From assembly GCA_003476445.1 (NCBI GenBank), contig DMUF01000100.1:1-10055 (forward strand): 10,055 nt of DNA, in the 5' to 3' direction. A model generated the notes under the pieces. That model did no database searches. It had not been told where the DNA came from and saw only the letters and a list, made by a program, of their open reading frames with translations. The DNA comes from Gammaproteobacteria bacterium. GTDB lineage: Bacteria > Pseudomonadota > Gammaproteobacteria > Pseudomonadales > Azotimanducaceae. The position numbers and the translations under genes are program-made. Below, in pieces: positions 1 to 5,248 of the stretch; positions within the stretch are counted from its first letter, which is position 1; each line of letters starts with the position of its first letter.

Positions 1-140
1 GTGGGGGCACAGCGGTCCGGGAACGAGAACCCGCGCACAATTTCTTGATGAACCCTTCACGAATATGTCACAGAGTTACCGGACTATGGCGCCATACTCA
101 AAGGTAAAGGCAAAAAGCGCCGTGGTTGGCGCCGAGAGAA

Positions 141-275
141 ATGGAACTGGAAGATCTTTTTGAAGGACGTGACGTCCTGGCGGATTGGGTCACGCACGGG
201 GTTGGCGCTGTCGAAGCCGTAACCTGCGATTTGGCGGAAGATGAAACCCCCTGGGTAGACGCCTACGAAGTGTGA
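141..275 (+). CDS. Possible small acidic protein, 44 aa, unsupported
   Basis: An ATG at 141 opens a 44-codon frame ending in TGA at 273-275. The product would be acidic, with about a dozen Asp and Glu residues, no predicted membrane segment and one cysteine. A purine run (GAGAGAA) lies directly before the ATG, too close to be a good ribosome binding site. Third-position GC is only a little over half, lower than in the clear genes of this window. I do not recognise the product. Overlapping frames on both strands look about as plausible, so this may well be chance. Confidence 0.15.
   Translation: MELEDLFEGRDVLADWVTHGVGAVEAVTCDLAEDETPWVDAYEV
165..177. repeat. 13-bp inverted repeat, six-base arms
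   Basis: GGACGT (165-170) and ACGTCC (172-177) are perfect inverted arms around a single G. The repeat is preceded on the plus strand by a run of five T and has no T-run after it in either orientation, so it is not a standard intrinsic terminator. A dyad with a one-base centre suits a dimeric DNA-binding protein better than an RNA hairpin, but nothing else supports that reading and one such repeat can arise by chance. Confidence 0.3.
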
Positions 276-289
276 CTTGACCGCGTTCC

Positions 290-736
290 TCATGCGGAGG
301 GCGTGGAAACAAGACCGATCGGCAGGCCGAATAGGTTGCCCACGAGAATGAGCAGCAGGGCAGCGCCAATCCCTACGCCTAACCCGACGAGACCGGCCAT
401 TCCGGTGCCATGCATGGCGCCGCCGTGGGCGACGTGCCACTCGATTGCGGAGCCTTGCAGCGCCCGCGTAGCCGCCGCCGCGACAAGACTTTGCCCAATC
501 AGCACCGCGACACCTACGATTGGAGTATTGGGTGCCATCGCTGCCGCCACCATGACCATTGCGTAGAAAATGCCGCCAGCAATGGCGGTGCGCCACGCGA
601 GCTTCGGGTACCCCAGCACGCGGTAGTTGTACCAGACGAGCGCGACGCCGGCGATGAACGATCCAAGCGCCGCGGCAACGGCCACCCCGAGTGGCGAAAA
701 GAGGCGCAGTGACGAGGGGTTACCGCGAGCCGACAT
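290..736 (-). CDS. Small four-helix integral membrane protein, unknown function
   Basis: The product is 148 aa, and I do not recognise the family. Four hydrophobic segments are visible at about residues 14-37, 47-68, 71-93 and 113-138, so it should be an inner-membrane protein. The loop between helices 3 and 4 (about 94-112) is unusual: it carries Trp100, His101, His104, Met108 and His109 among glycines, which could bind a metal but could also be structural. The ATG at 736 is chosen because GGAG lies six bases upstream (743-746). The frame stays open further upstream, but that part is Arg-, Gly- and Cys-rich, reads like non-coding frame, and would run into cysE. The gene follows cysE on the same strand after 98 bp and may share its transcript or have its own promoter. 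No link to cysteine synthesis can be seen. Confidence 0.75.
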   Translation of the reverse strand: MSARGNPSSLRLFSPLGVAVAAALGSFIAGVALVWYNYRVLGYPKLAWRTAIAGGIFYAMVMVAAAMAPNTPIVGVAVLIGQSLVAAAATRALQGSAIEWHVAHGGAMHGTGMAGLVGLGVGIGAALLLILVGNLFGLPIGLVSTPSA

Positions 737-742
737 GTCGAT

Positions 743-746
743 CTCC
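743..746 (-). promoter_or_regulatory. Ribosome binding site of the membrane protein gene
   Basis: The minus strand reads GGAG six bases before the ATG at 736. It decides the start, because the frame is open well beyond it. Confidence 0.6.
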
Positions 747-779
747 GTGTATTCGGACGCGCACGTTAACGCATCGTCG

Positions 780-807
780 CCTGGGCGCCCAAATGCCCAT
801 GCCCAGG
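780..807 (-). terminator. Hairpin after cysE, possible weak terminator
   Basis: CCTGGGC (780-786) pairs perfectly with GCCCAGG (801-807) across a 14-base loop. An inner alternative exists around the palindrome GGGCGCCC (783-790). It lies in the 98-bp gap between the cysE stop and the next gene on the same strand. No T-run follows it on the cysE strand, so if it stops transcription it does so weakly or with Rho. It could instead protect the cysE message from 3' decay. Confidence 0.3.
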
Positions 808-834
808 TGTTGTGCTCGGGCTCTGCGGGTTGAC

Positions 835-1764
835 TCAGAGCAGTCGTTGATCCATTTCCAATGCGGGCGTGCTTCCCGCCTGACCGACGATCCGCGCGGG
901 AACCCCTGCGACCGTCGCACCGGCAGGCACGTCTTCCAGCACCACACTGCCTGCCCCCACCTTGGCCCCGGCACCGACCTCGATATTGCCGATCACTTTG
1001 CACCCGGCGGCTAGCAGCACGCCGCGGCGGATCTTGGGGTGTCGATCGCCCGTGGATTTGCCCGTCCCACCCAGGGTAACGGAATGCAGGATCGACACGT
1101 CGTCCTCAACCACGGCTGTCTCACCGATCACGATCCCGGTGGCGTGATCGAGCATCAAACCGGAACCCAGCCGGGCTGCGGGATGGATGTCTACGCCGAG
1201 GCTTGCGCTGATCTGATTCTGAAACAGCTGCGCGAGTGAGCGGCGTGATCGCCCCCAGAGCCAGTGCGCGATTCGGTGTGCCTGCAGGGCGTGAAAGCCC
1301 TTGAAGAACAGGAAGGGGGTCGAAAGATCGGGGCACGCCGGATCGCGGGTAAACGCCGCGATCACGTCGAGGGCGGCCGCGCGCAGAATGAGCGGATCAT
1401 CATCAAGCGCCTCGCTGATCACGTCTCGGATCAGCATGGTCGGCAGCATCGGATTCTCAAGCTTGCTCGCAAGCCGGAAACTCAGTGCCGCGCCGAAGGT
1501 CCGGTGATTGAGCACGGTGGCGTGGAAGTAGCTGCCGAGAATGGGTTCCTCGAGGCTCTTGGCGGCTGCTTCTTCGCGCATCAGCGACCAGAATGCATCG
1601 GTCTTCGAGTGTGACGCGTCGGTACGAACGGATTCGAAAGCCGCCAGATGTCGCGGTTCCGGTGTTTGCTGCACGGTGCGGTCCCCCCCATTCCCCACCA
1701 GCGGGGCAGGGCGAGGGAAGGCTAAACCCTTGGGGCTCATTTGCAAGTTCATGCGCTCGGGCAT
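835..1764 (-). CDS. cysE: Serine O-acetyltransferase (CysE)
   Basis: CysE transfers acetyl from acetyl-CoA to L-serine, making O-acetylserine, the first committed step of cysteine synthesis in the cytoplasm. In the 309-aa reading an N-terminal helical domain (about 58-180) is followed by a left-handed beta-helix of hexapeptide repeats (about 185-295). Visible signatures are DHATG (206-210, Asp206 and His207), GETAV (214-218), SVTLGGTGK (228-236) and RHPKI (241-245, His242); the Asp/His pair and the later His match the catalytic residues of the family. The start is uncertain. ATG codons at 1764, 1752 and 1740 have poor ribosome binding sites, while a GTG at 1674 has a G-run eight bases upstream and would give 279 aa, near the usual 270 or so. 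The first 50-60 residues of the long form are Pro/Gly-rich and unlike E. coli CysE. The protein ends soon after MDQ and lacks the longer tail of the E. coli enzyme. nadK diverges across 66 bp. Confidence 0.95.
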   Translation of the reverse strand: MPERMNLQMSPKGLAFPRPAPLVGNGGDRTVQQTPEPRHLAAFESVRTDASHSKTDAFWSLMREEAAAKSLEEPILGSYFHATVLNHRTFGAALSFRLASKLENPMLPTMLIRDVISEALDDDPLILRAAALDVIAAFTRDPACPDLSTPFLFFKGFHALQAHRIAHWLWGRSRRSLAQLFQNQISASLGVDIHPAARLGSGLMLDHATGIVIGETAVVEDDVSILHSVTLGGTGKSTGDRHPKIRRGVLLAAGCKVIGNIEVGAGAKVGAGSVVLEDVPAGATVAGVPARIVGQAGSTPALEMDQRLL

Positions 1765-1774
1765 ACCCCCAGGA

Positions 1775-1803
1775 TTGTCCCGCTACCCGTGCCTGTGTAG
1801 TGT
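1775..1803 (+). promoter_or_regulatory. Candidate sigma-70 promoter for nadK
   Basis: TTGTCC (1775-1780) and TAGTGT (1798-1803) are separated by 17 bases in the gap between cysE and nadK. They match the -35 consensus at four of six positions and the -10 at three of six, including its first two and last base. A start near 1810 would leave a leader of about 20 nt before the nadK ATG at 1831. If cysE starts at 1764, its own promoter must overlap this site. This is a weak match read by eye. Confidence 0.3.
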
Positions 1804-1830
1804 GCGGACTTTGCTCTGGCCGGGATCGAG

Positions 1831-2751
1831 ATGGACGCCCCAGCGCGTAGCCCCGCCTTCAGGAATGTCGGACTGATATCCCGGCGCAACAGTCCCGAAC
1901 TGCTCGACAGCGTCCATGTGGTGCGCGATGTGCTCGAGCGTCATGGGGTGACCGTGCTCGTGGAAGACGCGACCGCGCGCATGTTGGGCCCCGCGAACGC
2001 GGGCGTGCCGCGTGAGGAACTGGGCGCGCGCTGCGATCTTGTCATTGTCGTTGGCGGTGACGGCAGCCTGCTCGGCACGGGTCGTGATCTGGCGCGTTGG
2101 GGTGCCCCGGTCCTCGGCGTCAATCGCGGCGGTCTCGGTTTTCTCGCGGATGTTGCACCCGATCGCATCACGGAACAGCTGAGCGCGATTCTGGCGGGGC
2201 GTTACCTGATTGAGGACCACTTCCTGCTTGAGGCACGCGTCGTGCGCTCGGGGGTCGTGCTCGCTCGCTCAACGGCGCTCAATGACGTGGTTCTCCGTCT
2301 TGGCGCAGTGCTCCGAATGCTCGAATTCGCGGTCTGGATCGACGGCGGGTTCGTGTACGAACAACGCTCTGACGGTCTCATCATTGCGTCTCCAACGGGC
2401 AGCACGGCGTACGCGCTTTCGGCGGGCGGTCCGATCATGCATCCGAGCCTCGACGCCATTGCCATCGTGCCCATGTTTCCGCACACGCTCACGTCTCGCC
2501 CACTGGTGGTGCCGGGCAACAGTATGATCCGCGTCGTGATCGGTGAAGCCGGGCCCGCGGATGCCATTGTCAGCTGTGACAGCCAGGTAGATCTGGCGCT
2601 CGCGCGCGGTGACGAAGTGCACGTTTCGAAGTACGAATGGCCGCTGCGTCTGGTCTATACGGAAGGACACAGCTTTTACGAATCCTGTCGCAGCAAGCTC
2701 GACTGGGGCTCCCGCCTTGGCGGCCGCCGTCAAGGCGGGCGCGGCAGCTGA
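1831..2751 (+). CDS. nadK: NAD kinase (NadK)
   Basis: NadK phosphorylates NAD to NADP with ATP in the cytoplasm and is the main route to the cell's NADP pool. The 306-aa product carries the family motifs in order: GGDGS (75-79) with the catalytic-region Asp, NRGGLGFLADV (98-108), ALNDVV (149-154), SDGLIIASPTGSTAY (180-194), SAGGPI (197-202) and PHTLTSRPLV (217-226). Length is slightly above the E. coli protein (292 aa). The excess lies in a short N-terminal lead and a Gly/Arg-rich tail of about 12 residues after KLDWGSRL. That tail is encoded inside the inverted repeat at 2711-2739, and the last 22 bp overlap the end of the converging nucleotidyltransferase gene. The ATG at 1831 puts the first conserved beta-strand at about residue 11; GGGATCGAG just before it is a modest ribosome binding site. 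Confidence 0.96.
   Translation: MDAPARSPAFRNVGLISRRNSPELLDSVHVVRDVLERHGVTVLVEDATARMLGPANAGVPREELGARCDLVIVVGGDGSLLGTGRDLARWGAPVLGVNRGGLGFLADVAPDRITEQLSAILAGRYLIEDHFLLEARVVRSGVVLARSTALNDVVLRLGAVLRMLEFAVWIDGGFVYEQRSDGLIIASPTGSTAYALSAGGPIMHPSLDAIAIVPMFPHTLTSRPLVVPGNSMIRVVIGEAGPADAIVSCDSQVDLALARGDEVHVSKYEWPLRLVYTEGHSFYESCRSKLDWGSRLGGRRQGGRGS
2711..2739. repeat. Perfect 9-bp inverted repeat at the nadK convergent junction
   Basis: CCCGCCTTG (2711-2719) and CAAGGCGGG (2731-2739) are perfect inverted arms around 11 bases, and the centre itself holds the palindrome GGCGGCCGCC (2719-2728). The structure spans the last codons of nadK and the stop of the opposing gene, so either transcript could fold it. 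There is no T-run on either side, so a classic intrinsic terminator is not shown. A bidirectional stop that works poorly or with Rho, or a barrier to 3' exonucleases, would fit its place. Confidence 0.6.
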
Positions 2752-3335
2752 TCCGGTCGGTCCACATCGAGCAGCACGCCAGGGTCGGCAACGTGCACGA
2801 CCACACGGCGATGCGCATGACGACGCACCACCTCGCGCGCCCCGCTGTCGCCTTGCAGCGCTTCGAATTCCGGCAGCAGATCGGCTGAAAAACCGACCGG
2901 GTGGCCCGGCTGATCGCTACCGTCTGATGCTCTGAAGACGGGTTGCACAATCGCTGTCGGCTGCGCGGTCTCCAGACGGTCTTGCAACGTTTGTTTCAGT
3001 GTCGCGAGGGTGGTCGCGCTGACAAATGGCATGTCTGCAAGTGCGACGAAGACGCCGGACCACGATCGAATGCGTGCTTCGCGTGCACCGGCTGCGAGCG
3101 AGTGCCCCATACCGAGTGCAGCGTCCTTGGCCTGGATCACGAACACCTGAGGACTCTTCGGCCCGGACTCATTCGGGCGCAGCACCAGAATCAGCTCGTC
3201 GAAAACGCATCGGTAACGCTCGATGCTCGCCTCGAGCAGCGTTGTTCCGCTCGTTAGGCGAGCATGGCGTTTGTCGCCGCCGAAGCGGCGCGACTGCCCC
3301 GCGGCAAGCAGAATGCAGCCGATGGTCTGGTTCAC
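2730..3335 (-). CDS. MobA/MocA-like nucleotidyltransferase
   Basis: The 201-aa product belongs to the NTP-transferase superfamily that includes MobA and MocA. Signatures are LAAGQSRRFGGDKR (10-23), the nucleotide-binding loop; ALADMP (98-103), carrying the metal-binding Asp; GHPVGF (144-149); GDSGAREVV (162-170); and LLDVDRPDQL (188-197). Homologs attach CMP (MocA) or GMP (MobA) to molybdopterin, which is a late step in making the cofactor. The neighbouring XdhC-family gene argues for a MocA-like role making molybdopterin cytosine dinucleotide for molybdenum hydroxylases, but this is inferred from context. The start is a GTG at 3335 that overlaps the xdhC stop as GTGA, so translation is probably coupled; no strong ribosome binding site precedes it. 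The 3' end overlaps nadK by 22 bp on the other strand. A related cytidylyl- or uridylyltransferase of other function cannot be excluded. Confidence 0.85.
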   Translation of the reverse strand: MNQTIGCILLAAGQSRRFGGDKRHARLTSGTTLLEASIERYRCVFDELILVLRPNESGPKSPQVFVIQAKDAALGMGHSLAAGAREARIRSWSGVFVALADMPFVSATTLATLKQTLQDRLETAQPTAIVQPVFRASDGSDQPGHPVGFSADLLPEFEALQGDSGAREVVRRHAHRRVVVHVADPGVLLDVDRPDQLPRPP

Positions 3336-4333
3336 ACGCTCGCGGGGCAGGCGGCGCCGCTGGTGGTCCGCGCAGCCGCGGCATGTCTGACGGCGATGAG
3401 CTCCGCGATGATGGCAATTGCGATCTCAGGGGGGGTCTTGCTGCCAATGGGCAGACCGATGGGCGCATGGAGACGCTCGATCGCCTCTGTGCCGAGCCCG
3501 AGGGCTTGCAGCCGTTCGCGTCGATTCGCCGAGGTGCGCGTAGAACCCATCGCGCCCACGTAGAAGGCATTCGTGCCGAGTGCCTCGAGAAGCCCCATGT
3601 CGTCGATGCGCGGATCGTGGGTCAACGCGACGATCGCGGAATCGCTGTCGCTCGCGCAACGCCGGATGGCGTCGTCTGGCATGTCACAGATGCACTCGAC
3701 GCCCGGAACAGAGAAATCGTCGATCAGGTGCTGCCGCGGATCACATACGCGTACTTCAAAGTCGAGCGTCTGTGCCAGATCGGCCAGGTAGCGGGACACC
3801 ATGCCCGCCCCGATGATAAAGAGTTGCTGCCGCGGGCCGCAGGTGTGGCGCAGAAGCTGCTGATCAGGGTCCCAGTCCAGCGGCTCGAACCGTGCCGCGG
3901 GCTCTACGTCCCGGGTTCCCTGTGCGAGATGCAGCACGCGGCGGATGCGCTGCCGGCGCGAGAGGGCGTCCACCACCGCGTCGAAATGCGCCTGGGTCAG
4001 GGCGTCCGGAGTCAGTGGCTCGATGACGATGTGCAGCGAGCCGCCGCAAGGCAGCCCAAACTTCTCGGTTTCTTCGGCGGTGATGCCGTAGCGGAAATAC
4101 TGCGGTGCCGTGCGCGCGAGCGCCCCGGTTGTGAGTTTTTCGAGAAGGTCGTCTTCGACGCAGCCGCCCGAAAGCGATCCGACCACGCGGCCCTCTGTGT
4201 CGCATGCAAACAGCGAACCCACGGGGCGCGGTGATGATCCCCAGGTCTCGATGACCGTTGCCAGCCAGCAGGAGCGGCCGGCGCGGAGCCAGTCGCGAAC
4301 GGTTTGCAGGACTTCCTGATCGACGGCTTGCAT
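3332..4333 (-). CDS. XdhC/CoxI-family molybdenum cofactor insertion factor
   Basis: The 333-aa product has the two-part XdhC architecture. An N-terminal XdhC/CoxI domain (about 8-75) includes WLATVIETWGSSPRPVGS (23-40) and GSLSGGCVEDDLLE (52-65); a C-terminal Rossmann domain (about 168-315) includes FIIGAGMVSRYLADLA (172-187), VALTHD (235-240), YVGAMGSTRT (258-267) and GLPIGSKTPPEIAIAI (293-308). Family members such as XdhC and PaoD bind molybdenum cofactor, help its sulfuration and deliver it to xanthine dehydrogenase or aldehyde oxidoreductase in the cytoplasm; they are not enzyme subunits. The two Cys residues in GGCVE (Cys58) and LPCGG (Cys96) sit where the family keeps cysteines. The ATG at 4333 is preferred; GGAGG (4346-4350) is 12 bases upstream, a long spacing. 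The frame is open further upstream, but that would overlap the divergent rhomboid gene. It is coupled to the nucleotidyltransferase by a 4-bp overlap. Confidence 0.9.
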   Translation of the reverse strand: MQAVDQEVLQTVRDWLRAGRSCWLATVIETWGSSPRPVGSLFACDTEGRVVGSLSGGCVEDDLLEKLTTGALARTAPQYFRYGITAEETEKFGLPCGGSLHIVIEPLTPDALTQAHFDAVVDALSRRQRIRRVLHLAQGTRDVEPAARFEPLDWDPDQQLLRHTCGPRQQLFIIGAGMVSRYLADLAQTLDFEVRVCDPRQHLIDDFSVPGVECICDMPDDAIRRCASDSDSAIVALTHDPRIDDMGLLEALGTNAFYVGAMGSTRTSANRRERLQALGLGTEAIERLHAPIGLPIGSKTPPEIAIAIIAELIAVRHAAAARTTSGAACPASV

Positions 4334-4391
4334 CTCGTGCAGCAACCTCCGAAAGTTCGCGCCCAGTCTACTATCGTTCCGGTCGCTCTTC
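4334..4391. promoter_or_regulatory. Divergent intergenic region, xdhC-like / rhomboid
   Basis: These 58 bp must hold the promoters of both divergent genes unless they lie in coding sequence. On the plus strand TACTAT (4369-4374) matches the -10 consensus at four of six positions, but no -35 match sits at the proper distance. No clear promoter is seen for the minus strand. The xdhC ribosome binding site GGAGG is at 4346-4350. Confidence 0.3.
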
Positions 4392-5222
4392 ATGCGCGTG
4401 ATCGACACCGATACCGACGTCGACCTTTCGGCGCTCACCGCCTGGCTCTGGCAGGCCAGCATCGGCCACCGGGTGTTCGAGGAGCGCGGCCGCCAGATTC
4501 TGGAGATCGCGGATCCGGCTGACGCTCAGGTTGCCCGCGCGGCCTATGACGCCTGGCGTGCCGGCGCGTTGCCTGCCGCGCCGCAGAAGGTCCGGCGTTC
4601 GACGCTGCGCGCCGTGGGTCGGGCGCTGCTGCGCTTCCCGGGGCTTACGCTCATTCTGCTCGCGGCGCTGCTCGTGTTCCCGTTCAGCCTGCCGCTGGGG
4701 GAAGGGCATCTCAATCCTCTCGCGGCGCTTCTGCTCTTCGTGCCGCAGGGGGGTACCCCGCCAGGGCCCTGGCGGCTGATTACCCCCATCTTCATGCACT
4801 TTTCCGTAGTGCATCTCGCGTTCAATGCAGCGGTTCTGATCGAACTCGGGCGCCGCATTGAGCGAGGTGGCAGCACGATCGGGCTACTGCTGCTGGTGGG
4901 GTTCACCGGCGTACTGAGCAATATCGCGCAGTCTGTTGTGAGCGGTCCCGATGCGCCGTTCGGCGGTCTGTCGGGCGTCGGCTACGGACTGCTCGGATTT
5001 CTGCTCGCGCTGGGTCGCAGGCGGCCAACGGATCCGCGCTGGCAGCTGCCCGCGGGCCTTGCCATGGGTTTGCTGTTCTTTCTGGTGTTGTTTTCGACCG
5101 GCATTACCGATGCGTTCGGAATGCCGGTGGCTAACGCCGCGCATTGGGGTGGGCTGGTCGCCGGTGCACTGGCGGGGTTGCTTGGCCCGGTGCCGGGGCG
5201 GGAGCGACGCGCCTTACCCTAG
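4392..5222 (+). CDS. Rhomboid family intramembrane serine protease (GlpG-like)
   Basis: This 276-aa protein should cut single-pass membrane proteins within the inner membrane. A cytosolic N-terminal domain (about 1-65) resembles that of E. coli GlpG, followed by about six membrane helices: 82-103, 129-150, 161-180, 191-207, 218-238 and 248-266. The catalytic features are present: His136 and HLAFN with Asn145 (oxyanion region), GLSG (192-195) with nucleophile Ser194, and AAHWGG with the general base His251, so it should be active. The ATG at 4392 is the first in the frame and puts the N-terminal domain in register, but no ribosome binding site precedes it (GGTCGCTCTTC lies before the ATG). A GTG two codons later is no better. 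Weak initiation or a near-leaderless message is possible. pepN follows after 26 bp, so they are likely one operon. I leave the symbol empty because GlpG and other rhomboids are hard to tell apart here. Confidence 0.93.
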   Translation: MRVIDTDTDVDLSALTAWLWQASIGHRVFEERGRQILEIADPADAQVARAAYDAWRAGALPAAPQKVRRSTLRAVGRALLRFPGLTLILLAALLVFPFSLPLGEGHLNPLAALLLFVPQGGTPPGPWRLITPIFMHFSVVHLAFNAAVLIELGRRIERGGSTIGLLLLVGFTGVLSNIAQSVVSGPDAPFGGLSGVGYGLLGFLLALGRRRPTDPRWQLPAGLAMGLLFFLVLFSTGITDAFGMPVANAAHWGGLVAGALAGLLGPVPGRERRALP

Positions 5223-5237
5223 TCATCTGGCTCTTAT

Positions 5238-5241
5238 GGAG
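5238..5241 (+). promoter_or_regulatory. Ribosome binding site of pepN
   Basis: GGAG lies seven bases before the ATG at 5249. It settles the start, because the same frame is open back to 5144 inside the rhomboid gene. Confidence 0.75.
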
Positions 5242-5248
5242 TTTTGTC

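Larger units (their letters stand above)
1..289. other. Stretch without a recognisable gene
   Basis: This stretch lies downstream of the minus-strand membrane protein gene and runs to the window edge. All three plus-strand frames are open for short distances only: one closes at 105-107, one at 161-163, and one is open from 52 to a stop at about 205-207. None gives a product I recognise or a convincing start with a ribosome binding site. The hexamer GGCGCC occurs twice (88-93 and 128-133) and a 13-bp inverted repeat sits at 165-177. A-rich runs near 100-117 make it less GC-rich than the genes to its right. It could hold the end of a gene that begins outside the window, a decayed gene, or plain intergenic DNA. 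Confidence 0.5.

Noticed and set aside
88..133. Two copies of GGCGCC 40 bases apart as a possible regulatory repeat
   Set aside because: The hexamer is short, self-palindromic and expected often at this GC content; no further similarity extends around the copies.
84..596. Minus-strand frame of 170 codons across the unassigned left region and the membrane protein gene
   Set aside because: More than half of it is a shifted frame of the membrane protein and is Arg- and His-rich. The remaining C-terminal part has no partner motif.
1693..1706. CCCC/GGGG hairpin in the cysE 5' region as a possible attenuator or riboswitch part
   Set aside because: The stem is only four pairs, no leader peptide or T-run accompanies it, and it may lie inside the cysE coding region.
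3026..4234. Long plus-strand open frame of 402 codons opposite the nucleotidyltransferase and xdhC genes
   Set aside because: Its translation is rich in Arg and His with no known motif, and the opposite strand encodes two clear proteins with full family signatures. Long antisense frames are common in GC-rich DNA.
5144..5248. Extended start for pepN inside the rhomboid gene, adding 35 residues with a hydrophobic stretch
   Set aside because: The added residues are the rhomboid gene read in another frame, and the ATG at 5249 has a good ribosome binding site and matches the normal PepN N-terminus.
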